Below, in pieces: positions 1-6,269 of a DNA stretch of 8,663 bases (position 1 is its first letter; every line of letters begins with the position of its first letter). Source of the DNA: Desulforudis sp. (GTDB lineage: Bacteria; Bacillota; Desulfotomaculia; Desulfotomaculales; Desulforudaceae); assembly GCA_014859075.1 (NCBI GenBank), contig JACUUW010000073.1, positions 1-8,663 of the forward strand, given 5' to 3'. Made by a program: the position numbers and the translations under genes. The notes under the pieces are model-generated. The model did not search any database. It saw only the letters and a program-made list of their open reading frames with translations, and was not told where the DNA came from.

Positions 1-314
1 GGCAGACCGCAACGACGACGGTTATCCCGTGCCAAGCCTTGGAGCGCACGCAGGATATCGTCGACCATCATGACCGGCACGCCTGCCGGGACGGAGATTG
101 CCCGGCTGACCACCAGGCCGGCGACGCCGGCCCCAACCGCCTCGTCGACAAAGTCATGCCCGTCAAAACGCTCTCCCCGGAGCGCGAAAAACAACTCCCC
201 ACCCTTGAGTATCCTGGTGTCGGTTGCTACCCGATCCACCCTGACCCAAGGGTCGCCCTGCAGCAGTTCGGCCCCCACGGCCCTTTTAACTTCGGTGAGG
301 GTTGTCGCCTTCAT
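1..314 (-). CDS. murF: UDP-MurNAc-tripeptide:D-Ala-D-Ala ligase MurF, N-terminal part (cut by window edge)
   Basis: MurF is the cytoplasmic ATP-dependent ligase that adds D-Ala-D-Ala to UDP-MurNAc-tripeptide, the last soluble step of peptidoglycan precursor synthesis. Only 104 codons are visible and the 3' end lies beyond the left edge. The visible protein is the Mur-ligase N-terminal uridine-binding domain: it starts MKATTLTEVKRAVGAEL, carries TDTR at residues 32-35 and then LFFALRGERFDGHDFV at 42-57, both typical of MurF. The ATP-binding loop would be outside the window. The ATG at 314 is preceded by a G-run (ACGGGGGCGCAG) that can serve as ribosome binding site, and it lies inside the end of murE, overlapping by 29 nt in another frame. 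This suggests translational coupling and matches the usual murE-murF order in dcw clusters. MurE is the only close alternative by sequence, and murE is already present next door. Confidence 0.93.
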   Translation of the reverse strand, partial: MKATTLTEVKRAVGAELLQGDPWVRVDRVATDTRILKGGELFFALRGERFDGHDFVDEAVGAGVAGLVVSRAISVPAGVPVMMVDDILRALQGLARDNRRRCGL

Positions 315-1785
315 CTGCGCCCCCGTAGCCCATACTCTCCAGAATCGCCGCCGCCTCCCGGCGGTCGTCAAATTGGAAACGATTTTCGCCGATTATTTGA
401 TAATCCTCGTGTCCCTTGCCCGCAATGACCACGATGTCTCCCGCTAGAGCTTGCTGGAAAGCTTGGTACATGGCTTCCCGTCGGTCCGGTACGACGACGT
501 AACCGTCCGGCCGCACCTCGCGGTAGCCCTGCTCAATCTGGCCGATGATCGTCGGTGGTTCCTCTGTACGCGGGTTGTCGGAAGTGAGCACCGTGTAATC
601 GGCGCTCCGGGCGCTGACCGCCCCCATCAGCGGGCGCTTCTTCCGGTCCCGGTCACCACCGCATCCGAATACCGAGATCACCCGCCCGGGAGCTACCTGC
701 CGGGCTGCACGCAGTACGTTCTCCAACCCGTCCGGGGTGTGGGCGTAGTCTACAACTACTGTATATTCTTGCCCCCGGTCCACCCGTTCAAACCGCCCCG
801 GGATGCCCCGCACACGGGACAACACGCCGTTTATCTCCTCCGGATCAAAACCCCTGGCCAGACCAACCGCCACCGCGGCCAGGGAGTTGTAGACGTTGAA
901 CAGCCCGGTGATCCGGAGTGAGACCGGGAAAGATCCAAGGGCACTGTGCACCGTAAACCGGACACCATCCGGCGCGACGTTGATGTCCAGGGCACGGACG
1001 TCGGCCGGTTCCCGAATTCCGTAGGTGACCCCGCGGGCGGGGGTCATCTCCAGCAGGCGCGGGCCGCACGAATCGTCACGGTTTACCACCGCCAGGGCCT
1101 CCCGGTCCAGTTCCCCGAAGAGCCGGGACTTGGCCGCAAAATAGTCCTCCAGGTCGGCGTGAAAGTCCAGGTGATCCTGGGTCAGGTTGGTGAAAACGGC
1201 GACGTCAAACCGCAAACCGGCGACCCGTGACAGCGTCAGGGCGTGGGAGGACACTTCCAGGACGACGTCCCGAACCCCGGCATCGGCCATGCGCCGCAGC
1301 AGGTACTGCAAGTCCAGGGACTCGGGCGTGGTATGCCGTACCGGCAGCACCTCGTCACCGACCAGGTTGTGAATGGTACCGATAAGACCAACCCCGGGAC
1401 GGCGTGCCCGGCAAAGGGCGGCGATCAGGTGTGTGGTGGTGGTTTTGCCGTTGGTTCCGGTCACGCCCACCAGGTTGAGCCCTCGGGCCGGGTCACGAAA
1501 AAACCGACGGGAAACCAGGGCCAGCGCTTCCCGGGCATCAGGCACGACCGCCCAGGCCACCCCCTCCGGAACGGCCAAGGTGCGCTCCAGCAGGAACGCC
1601 ACCGCGCCCCGGGCCACGGCTTCGGGCACGAAGCGGTGCCCGTCGGTGACCAGGCCCTTGATCCCTACAAACAAAAAACCCGGCTGCACCTGCCGCGAAT
1701 CGTAGGCGACACCCGTGACCTGTACATCCAGGTTCGTGCTCCGCGCCCGCAGGGGAAGTCCCCTGACTAATTCCTCAAAATTCAT
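286..1785 (-). CDS. murE: UDP-N-acetylmuramoyl-tripeptide synthetase MurE (probably meso-diaminopimelate-adding)
   Basis: MurE ligates the third amino acid to UDP-MurNAc-L-Ala-D-Glu in the cytoplasm, using ATP. The 499-residue length is normal. The N-terminal domain has YDSR at 28-31. The central domain has the P-loop GVTGTNGKTTT at 107-117, HTTPE at 151-155, and K219 in the AAKSR segment, the expected carbamylated lysine. The C-terminal domain has VVDYAHTPD at 345-353, GCGGDRDRKKRP at 374-385 and GKGHEDYQ at 456-463. DNPR at 403-406 is the motif known to recognise meso-DAP in DAP-type MurE enzymes; lysine-type enzymes differ there, so I infer a DAP-type wall. The ATG at 1785 has CGGGGGATCTGAGGG immediately upstream. 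The gene follows the PBP after a 117-nt gap that holds a possible promoter, and its last 29 nt overlap murF. Confidence 0.97.
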   Translation of the reverse strand: MNFEELVRGLPLRARSTNLDVQVTGVAYDSRQVQPGFLFVGIKGLVTDGHRFVPEAVARGAVAFLLERTLAVPEGVAWAVVPDAREALALVSRRFFRDPARGLNLVGVTGTNGKTTTTHLIAALCRARRPGVGLIGTIHNLVGDEVLPVRHTTPESLDLQYLLRRMADAGVRDVVLEVSSHALTLSRVAGLRFDVAVFTNLTQDHLDFHADLEDYFAAKSRLFGELDREALAVVNRDDSCGPRLLEMTPARGVTYGIREPADVRALDINVAPDGVRFTVHSALGSFPVSLRITGLFNVYNSLAAVAVGLARGFDPEEINGVLSRVRGIPGRFERVDRGQEYTVVVDYAHTPDGLENVLRAARQVAPGRVISVFGCGGDRDRKKRPLMGAVSARSADYTVLTSDNPRTEEPPTIIGQIEQGYREVRPDGYVVVPDRREAMYQAFQQALAGDIVVIAGKGHEDYQIIGENRFQFDDRREAAAILESMGYGGADEGDNPHRS

Positions 1786-1825
1786 CCCTCAGATCCCCCG
1801 GTGTTTAGAAGAATAACCTCTCCTA

Positions 1826-1834
1826 ACTATATCA
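1826..1834 (-). promoter_or_regulatory. possible extended -10 promoter for murE
   Basis: On the minus strand the gap between the PBP gene and murE contains TGATATAGT, which fits an extended -10 (TG-N-TATAAT with one mismatch). No good -35 lies at 16-18 bp; the nearest candidate, TTGATG at 1854-1859, is 22 bp upstream. The resulting transcript would have a leader of about 35-40 nt before the murE ATG. The gap is the longest inside the dcw cluster and is AT-richer than its surroundings, which is why I looked here. This is a pattern match only. Confidence 0.33.
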
Positions 1835-1902
1835 GACTCCGGTACATAATGGCCATCAAGAGTAATCGGCAATAACCGCATCAGCCGTGAACCAGAGTTG
1901 TT

Positions 1903-4050
1903 TCATTCTGCGCTTTCGGTTGGACTTCCTGCCGTCGGCCGTTCAAACCTCACCCGTACGGTGGCACCCCGGTCGATTTTGACGCCGGGCTGGTGTGACT
2001 GTTCGACCGCCAGCCCGCTTCCGGAAGGGTCGAGCCGCAGATCAAGGCTCTCCAAAAGAGTACCGGCCTGCTTGATGGTGAGCCCGGTGAGGTCGGGCAC
2101 GGTGACCTGCCCGCCCTTGTCGGTTGCGCCGGCCCGGAGGTCAAGGATCACGGTGGTCCCCTCTTTGACGACCGCACCGACCTCGGGCACCTGTTCTTTC
2201 ACTATGCCACCCTCCCCCCGGGTGATAAAGTTCAAGTTGGCGGCCCGGAGTTCGCGTACCGCTTCATCCAGCGGCAGGTTGACGACCTGAGGCACCCCGA
2301 CGTCTTCAGGCTCCTCCGGTTCGACCCAGAAAAACCTCTGTTCCGGTTTCGGCAGGTCATCCTTGGCCGGCACCCCCAGGTAGCGCAGCACATCCTGCAT
2401 TACGTTCCGGAAGGCGGGAGCGGCCACCTGACTGCCGTAGTAGATTCCGCCCTGGGGTTCCACCAGCATGATCAGGGTAACGGCCCGCGGATCCTCCACC
2501 GGGCCGAAGCCGACGAACGAGGAAACATAGTGTCCGGTGACGTACCCTCCGGACGGCCCCACGACCTGGGCGGTGCCGGTCTTGCCGGCCACCCGGTAAC
2601 CGTCCACGTAGGCGTTGATCCCGGTGCCCTTGAGCACCACGCTCTCTAGAAGTTGCTGTACCTCCCGCGCCGTCTCGCTGGAAATCACCCGGCGTACTTC
2701 TTTCGGTTCAAATTCACGGACGACCTTGCCGTCGTGGTCCACGATTCTCTTGACCAATTGTGGTTCCAGCAGCACCCCGCCGTTGGCCAGGGCCGCCACC
2801 GCCGTGGTGAGCTGGATGGGAGTGACGGCAATGGACTGACCGATGGACATGGTCGCCAGGTTCAGGTTGGTGGCCTGTTTCTGCGGGATCAGGATGCCGT
2901 GCGCCTCTCCGGGCAGGTTGATTTTGGTGGGCGACCCGAACCCGAAACCCCGGAGGTACTTGTAAAAGGCGTCCACCCCTACCTCTTGACCGATTTCAAT
3001 GAAACCGGGGTTGCATGAATGCTGGATGACTTCCTCGAACGTCTGACTACCGTGCCCTCCCGCCTTCCAGCACTTGATGCGCCGGTCGGCGACCTTGATG
3101 TAACCCGGATCATAGTATCGGCGGTTGCGGTCGATGGTGCCCTCCTCGATGGCCGAGCACAAGGTAATGATCTTGAAGGTCGAACCGGGCTCGTAGTTGT
3201 ACCAGATGGCCGGGTTCCGGTCCCAGCAGGACTGGGGGTAGTCCATCCACCGGTTGGGGTCGAAGGTGGGACGGTTGCCCAGCGCCAGGATTTCCCCGGT
3301 CTTGGGATCCATGACTAGGATGACCGCATACTTGGGCTGGTAAGTATCCACCAGTCTGTCCAGTTCCCGCTCCGCGAAATACTGGATAGTCTCGTCCACG
3401 GTCAGAAACAGGTCGTGGCCCTGCACCGGCGGATAGTACTTGTGAACGGCCGTGGGAATCTTGCGCCCCACGGCGTCATATTCCATTACGATCTGGCCGG
3501 GAATACCGCGCAGATCGCCGTCGTGGGTGTTCTCCACCCCGGTCAAACCCTGGTTGTCGATCCCGGCGAAGCCCACCACGTGGGCCGCCAGGCCGTCCTT
3601 CAGGTAATGGCGCTTGCTTTCCTCCACATATTCGATTCCGGGAAGCTTCAGGGACTTCAGTTCCTGTGCGACCTGAAAATCGACCTTGCGCTTCAGCCAG
3701 ACGAACGATTCCCGTTTGGTGATCAGTTCATAAACCCGGTCGGGATCCATGTTCAGCACGACGCTTACTTTCTGAGCGGTCTCGCTGGGGTTCTCTATTT
3801 GCGAAGGAATGGCAAAAAACGAGTCCACGCTGACGCTGGTCACCATTTCTTTCCCGTTACGGTCGTAGATCGAGCCGCGCTTGGCTTCCACCGGAATATC
3901 ACGCATTCGGTTTTCCAACGCTTCCTTGCGCAGGTGTTCTCCCATGAAAAACTGGACGTACATTAGACGGAGCATTAAAAGAAAAAGGGCCACCGCACCC
4001 AGAAGTAGTAGAGTGATGATTCTCTTGCGCATGATAATCTTGGTCTGCAT
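1903..4050 (-). CDS. ftsI: class B penicillin-binding protein (FtsI/PBP2B/SpoVD type) with two PASTA domains
   Basis: This is a membrane-anchored peptidoglycan D,D-transpeptidase that cross-links septal wall, or cortex if it is the sporulation version. It has 715 residues. A short basic N-terminus is followed by one membrane helix at about 10-33, then the PBP dimerisation domain (RGSIYDRNG at 58-66, to about 210). The transpeptidase domain follows, with the active serine in STFK (S290, K293), SCN at 345-347 in place of the commoner SxN variants, and KTG at 490-492. Two PASTA domains end the protein, at about 584-638 and 647-702, with a short hydrophilic tail. The ATG at 4050 is fixed by AGGAGG six bases upstream; an internal ATG at codon 7 lacks one. 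It sits between ftsL and murE, where B. subtilis has both pbpB and spoVD, but only one such gene is present here. Sequence alone does not say whether it serves vegetative division, sporulation or both. Confidence 0.95.
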   Translation of the reverse strand: MQTKIIMRKRIITLLLLGAVALFLLMLRLMYVQFFMGEHLRKEALENRMRDIPVEAKRGSIYDRNGKEMVTSVSVDSFFAIPSQIENPSETAQKVSVVLNMDPDRVYELITKRESFVWLKRKVDFQVAQELKSLKLPGIEYVEESKRHYLKDGLAAHVVGFAGIDNQGLTGVENTHDGDLRGIPGQIVMEYDAVGRKIPTAVHKYYPPVQGHDLFLTVDETIQYFAERELDRLVDTYQPKYAVILVMDPKTGEILALGNRPTFDPNRWMDYPQSCWDRNPAIWYNYEPGSTFKIITLCSAIEEGTIDRNRRYYDPGYIKVADRRIKCWKAGGHGSQTFEEVIQHSCNPGFIEIGQEVGVDAFYKYLRGFGFGSPTKINLPGEAHGILIPQKQATNLNLATMSIGQSIAVTPIQLTTAVAALANGGVLLEPQLVKRIVDHDGKVVREFEPKEVRRVISSETAREVQQLLESVVLKGTGINAYVDGYRVAGKTGTAQVVGPSGGYVTGHYVSSFVGFGPVEDPRAVTLIMLVEPQGGIYYGSQVAAPAFRNVMQDVLRYLGVPAKDDLPKPEQRFFWVEPEEPEDVGVPQVVNLPLDEAVRELRAANLNFITRGEGGIVKEQVPEVGAVVKEGTTVILDLRAGATDKGGQVTVPDLTGLTIKQAGTLLESLDLRLDPSGSGLAVEQSHQPGVKIDRGATVRVRFERPTAGSPTESAE

Positions 4051-4056
4051 ACTACT

Positions 4057-4062
4057 CCTCCT
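4057..4062 (-). promoter_or_regulatory. ribosome binding site of the PBP gene
   Basis: AGGAGG on the minus strand lies six bases before the ATG at 4050. It is the only perfect consensus Shine-Dalgarno I see in the dcw genes and it decides the start in favour of the first ATG, giving a protein that begins MQTKIIMRKR rather than MRKR. Confidence 0.85.
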
Positions 4063-4137
4063 GTCGGATGAGCAGGGACCTGTTAAAGAAGGGGCCGTTT
4101 GCGGCTTGAACCGTTACGGCGTAATCGGGCGGTTTCC

Positions 4138-4650
4138 CTAGCGCGCAACGAAATCAAGAAAAGCCTGCAGAATTCCTGGTTCGCGAGCTTCGACCCGTCT
4201 TTGTTCAGAAGTATCCGAACCGTCTTCTGGAATTGCACATACGCTCATCGCCTGTTCTTTTCCGGGAGCGGCGCCCAAATCAGAATCACCGTTTCCCCCA
4301 CCGAGGGCGACGAACAGAGTATTGTCCGGCGTGGGGCGGACCATGCCCAGCTCGGTCATGGCCAGAACTTCCACCCTGGGAAGTGTATCCAGCTTGTCGA
4401 TCGCCGTCCGTAAGCTCTGTCTCTCGGCATCCAACCTGGCGATCTCCACATTCAACCGCTCCGCCTGGTAGCCCACGTTCACCGCCAGGGCGTTGACGTA
4501 ACTGAAAGCGACTCCGAGAACGAAAACCACAACCACCATCGCGGTAATGAAAAGCCGTACCTGTTTCCCCGGGACGAATCTGGTTTCGCTCCGTTCCGTC
4601 GCCCGGAATTCCTTGTAATAATGGTCCGCCCTTTCCCGTGCTGCTATCAA
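4138..4650 (-). CDS. ftsL: cell division protein FtsL (septum formation initiator/DivIC-like)
   Basis: FtsL is a bitopic membrane protein of the divisome that pairs with DivIC/FtsB through an extracytoplasmic coiled coil and recruits or activates the septal synthase. This product has 170 residues: a charged cytoplasmic segment (1-31), one membrane helix (about 32-56), a leucine- and glutamate-rich coiled-coil stretch (about 60-92, including RLNVEIARLDAERQSLR) and the typical ending LGMVRP at 101-106. Position between rsmH and the PBP supports the call, since FtsL sequences are poorly conserved. About 55 residues follow the conserved part, making it longer than the roughly 120 residues usual in Bacillus. 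The start is inferred: a TTG three bases after the rsmH stop and in the same frame, with GGGGG about 11 bases upstream; no ATG lies before the membrane helix. This suggests translation coupled to rsmH. Confidence 0.85.
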   Translation of the reverse strand: MIAARERADHYYKEFRATERSETRFVPGKQVRLFITAMVVVVFVLGVAFSYVNALAVNVGYQAERLNVEIARLDAERQSLRTAIDKLDTLPRVEVLAMTELGMVRPTPDNTLFVALGGGNGDSDLGAAPGKEQAMSVCAIPEDGSDTSEQRRVEAREPGILQAFLDFVAR

Positions 4651-4653
4651 AGC

Positions 4654-5622
4654 TTATTCAACCCCCACATTCTTTAGAACAGCGGGCCGCTTCCGGGCCG
4701 CCCGCAGCTTGGCGCTCCGGGCACGCGGGTTGCCGGCGATCTCTTTGTCCCCCGGTACCCGCGGGCGGGAGGTCAAGACGTCCAACTGGGATATTACTCC
4801 ACAACGGCAGACCGGTAAACCGGGCGGGCACTTGCAGTGCACCGCCAGTTCCCGGAAAGTCTCCTTGACGATTCTGTCTTCCAACGAATGGTAGCTCAAG
4901 ACTACGATCCGTCCCCCGCCGGCCAAAACAGCCACCGCCTGTTTCAAAGAGTGTGCCAAAGAACCCAGTTCGTCGTTGACGGCGATGCGCAGGGCCTGAA
5001 AGGTGCGGCGCGCCGGGTGCGGCCCGGTGCGGCGCGCCCGGGCGGGAACGGCCTCCTTGATCACCGCGGCCAACCGACCGGTCGTGAAAATCGGGGACCT
5101 GGCCCGTTCCCGGGCGATGAAACCCGCAATGCGCCCGGCCCAACGTTCTTCTCCGTATTCCCTGATCAATCTCGTGAGCTCTTTTTCGGTGAGTTCGTTC
5201 ACGAGATCGGCGGCGGTGATGCCACCGTCCGGGTCCATGCGCATGTCCAGCGGCGCGTCGTGTTGATAACTGAAACCGCGTTGCCGGGTGTCCAACTGGT
5301 GGGACGATACCCCCAAGTCATAGAACACGCCTTGAACTGCGCCGATGCCCAACCGTTCCAGCACCGCAGTCAATTCCCGGAAATTGGCCCGGACGAGTTG
5401 TACCCGGTCACCAAAAACGGACAGCCGCTTTCCCGCCGCTTCCAGAGCTTCGGTATCCTGGTCCAGCCCTACCAACCGGCACCGGCCACCGGTACGCTCC
5501 AGGATGCCCATACTGTGCCCGCCCCCACCCAGCGTGCAGTCGACGTAAGTACCTTCGGGCTGGGGGTTTAAAAACTCCATTACCTCTTTGAGCATTACCG
5601 GCTGGTGCTGAAAGACGTCCAC
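4654..5622 (-). CDS. rsmH: 16S rRNA (cytosine-1402-N4)-methyltransferase RsmH (MraW)
   Basis: RsmH uses S-adenosylmethionine to methylate N4 of C1402 in the decoding centre of 16S rRNA. With the GTG start chosen here it has 322 residues, close to the usual 310. It begins VDVFQHQPVMLKEVMEFL with the family's HxPVML signature at 6-11. The SAM-binding loop is CTLGGGGHS at 29-37, followed by GLDQD at 52-56, DLGVSSHQLD at 102-111, LDMRMD at 125-130, HPARRTFQALRIAVN at 202-216, VVLSYHSLEDRIVK at 240-253 and NPRARSAKLRA at 298-308. A longer open frame runs up to 5766, but it overlaps mraZ and its extra N-terminal residues look non-coding, so I trimmed it. GGGG lies seven bases before the GTG. A CxC-N6-CxC cluster (C263, C265, C272, C274) near the C-terminus could be structural. 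It lies 22 nt after mraZ and 3 nt before ftsL. Confidence 0.96.
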   Translation of the reverse strand: MDVFQHQPVMLKEVMEFLNPQPEGTYVDCTLGGGGHSMGILERTGGRCRLVGLDQDTEALEAAGKRLSVFGDRVQLVRANFRELTAVLERLGIGAVQGVFYDLGVSSHQLDTRQRGFSYQHDAPLDMRMDPDGGITAADLVNELTEKELTRLIREYGEERWAGRIAGFIARERARSPIFTTGRLAAVIKEAVPARARRTGPHPARRTFQALRIAVNDELGSLAHSLKQAVAVLAGGGRIVVLSYHSLEDRIVKETFRELAVHCKCPPGLPVCRCGVISQLDVLTSRPRVPGDKEIAGNPRARSAKLRAARKRPAVLKNVGVE

Positions 5623-5644
5623 CGCTCCACCCCGTTCAATGCCG

Positions 5645-6082
5645 CTAAAAATCCAGATCGTAATCCACGATTTTCTCGGCGATTTCCTCGTATGCGTCCG
5701 CAGCTTCGGAGCTGTACCGCTCCCACTCTTCCCGGGCCCAGATCTCCACCCGGGAGGAAACACCAAGCACCATCACTTCCTTGTCCAGCCGGGCGTACTC
5801 ACGCAGACCGGCCGGCAGCAGGACGCGTCCCTGCTTGTCGGCCTCAAGTTCCGCCGCACCCGAAAAAAACAGCCGCATGAAAGCGCGGGCATCCGCCCGG
5901 GCGAACGGCAGCTTGCGTAGTTTCTGTTCGAGCTGTTCCCACTCGGCGCGGGAATAGAGAAAAAGGCAGTGGTCCAGCCCCTTGGTGACCACAAAACCAG
6001 TGCCTAAACCCTCACGGAAGCGGGCCGGGATAAAAAGACGCCCCTTTGCATCCAGAGTATGCTGGTACTCGCCGATGAACAA
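5645..6082 (-). CDS. mraZ: transcriptional regulator MraZ
   Basis: MraZ is a nucleoid-associated DNA-binding protein that autoregulates the dcw operon. In E. coli and mollicutes it binds short direct repeats upstream of its own gene. The 145 residues contain two SpoVT/AbrB-like half domains: GEYQHTLDAKGRLFIPARFR at 4-23 and AAELEADKQGRVLLPAGLRE at 76-95, the latter followed by SSRVEIWAREEWERY. The DxxGR pair (DAKGR, DKQGR) is the family hallmark. The open frame can begin at a GTG at 6091, but I prefer the TTG at 6082. It yields the family-standard beginning MFIGEY and has a good ribosome binding site (GGGGTGA) six bases upstream, while the GTG lies inside that site. It heads the dcw unit behind a terminator and a repeat array that fits a MraZ operator. 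The last 13 residues are acidic. Confidence 0.95.
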   Translation of the reverse strand: MFIGEYQHTLDAKGRLFIPARFREGLGTGFVVTKGLDHCLFLYSRAEWEQLEQKLRKLPFARADARAFMRLFFSGAAELEADKQGRVLLPAGLREYARLDKEVMVLGVSSRVEIWAREEWERYSSEAADAYEEIAEKIVDYDLDF

Positions 6083-6087
6083 AACGG

Positions 6088-6094
6088 TCACCCC
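6088..6094 (-). promoter_or_regulatory. ribosome binding site deciding the mraZ TTG start
   Basis: GGGGTGA on the minus strand matches the 3' part of the full consensus AGGAGGTGA in six of seven positions and is spaced five to six bases from the TTG at 6082. The competing GTG start at 6091 lies within this site and has no good site of its own upstream. Confidence 0.65.
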
Positions 6095-6103
6095 ACACGA
6101 CCG

Positions 6104-6139
6104 GCACTTCCACCACTTTCCCCCACTTTAAACCACTAT
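6104..6139 (-). repeat. 10-bp-period AAAGTGG repeat array upstream of mraZ (putative MraZ box)
   Basis: Reading the minus strand, ATAGTGG (6139-6133), AAAGTGG (6129-6123) and AAAGTGG (6119-6113) recur at exactly 10-bp spacing, followed by a weaker GAAGTGC (6110-6104) one base out of register. MraZ is known to bind TGGGN direct repeats with 10-bp period in E. coli and AAAGTG[T/G]-N3 repeats in Mycoplasma, so motif and period agree with a MraZ operator. The array starts about 22 bp upstream of the chosen mraZ start codon and overlaps the candidate -10. It therefore probably mediates repression by MraZ, which is an inference. Confidence 0.75.
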
Positions 6140-6153
6140 TTCTTCAGATGCAA
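6125..6153 (-). promoter_or_regulatory. candidate mraZ/dcw operon promoter
   Basis: TTGCAT (6153-6148) and TAAAGT (6130-6125) are separated by 17 bp on the minus strand, matching sigma-70/SigA boxes only at three and four of six positions. The element lies between the terminator of the upstream gene and mraZ, where a promoter is expected, and its -10 coincides with the second AAAGTGG repeat. TTGCAG at 6167-6162 is an alternative -35 for a -10 further upstream, with poorer spacing. Confidence 0.35.
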
Positions 6154-6205
6154 GAGTTTTCCTGCAAAAAGATTCCTGAACCCGTAAAATGTTTGGTGTA
6201 AGAGC

Positions 6206-6235
6206 AAAAGAAAATCGCTCCCGTTGCGGGAACGA
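6206..6235 (-). terminator. intrinsic terminator of the LolA-like gene
   Basis: On the minus strand TCGTTCCCG (6235-6227), loop CAA and CGGGAGCGA (6223-6215) form a nine-bp stem with one G-T pair. TTTTCTTTT (6214-6206) follows directly. It begins about 35 bases after the stop codon of the LolA-like gene and separates that gene from mraZ, so the dcw cluster should start its own transcript. Confidence 0.88.
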
Positions 6236-6269
6236 ACCGGACAATCCCGTCGGTTATTCAAACGAGTTT

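Noticed and set aside
451..1770. Several + strand open frames of 94 to 175 codons opposite murE
   Set aside because: All are antisense to conserved MurE motifs and rich in Arg, Pro and Gly, as expected for GC-rich shadow frames.
3415..3966. A 183-codon open frame on the + strand opposite the PBP gene
   Set aside because: Antisense to the conserved transpeptidase and dimerisation coding sequence, with no family resemblance. A shadow of codon bias.
4085..4115. Small hairpins in the ftsL-PBP gap (minus strand GCCG-CAAA-CGGC followed by CCCTTCTTT)
   Set aside because: The stem has only four pairs and the tail is not a T-run, so it is not a credible terminator or attenuator.
5002..5038. 13-bp direct repeat GGTGCGGCGCGCC at 24-bp spacing inside rsmH
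   Set aside because: It encodes two in-frame ARRT segments, and the second belongs to the conserved HPARRTFQ motif. Arginine-codon use in GC-rich DNA explains it.
4837..5571. A 244-codon open frame on the + strand opposite rsmH
   Set aside because: It lies entirely antisense to a well-supported rsmH, has no recognisable motif, and is expected in GC-rich DNA where stop codons are rare in some antisense frames.
5623..5766. N-terminal extension of RsmH in the same frame
   Set aside because: It overlaps mraZ almost fully, its residues have no similarity to the family, and the GTG at 5622 gives the normal N-terminus with the HQPVML signature.
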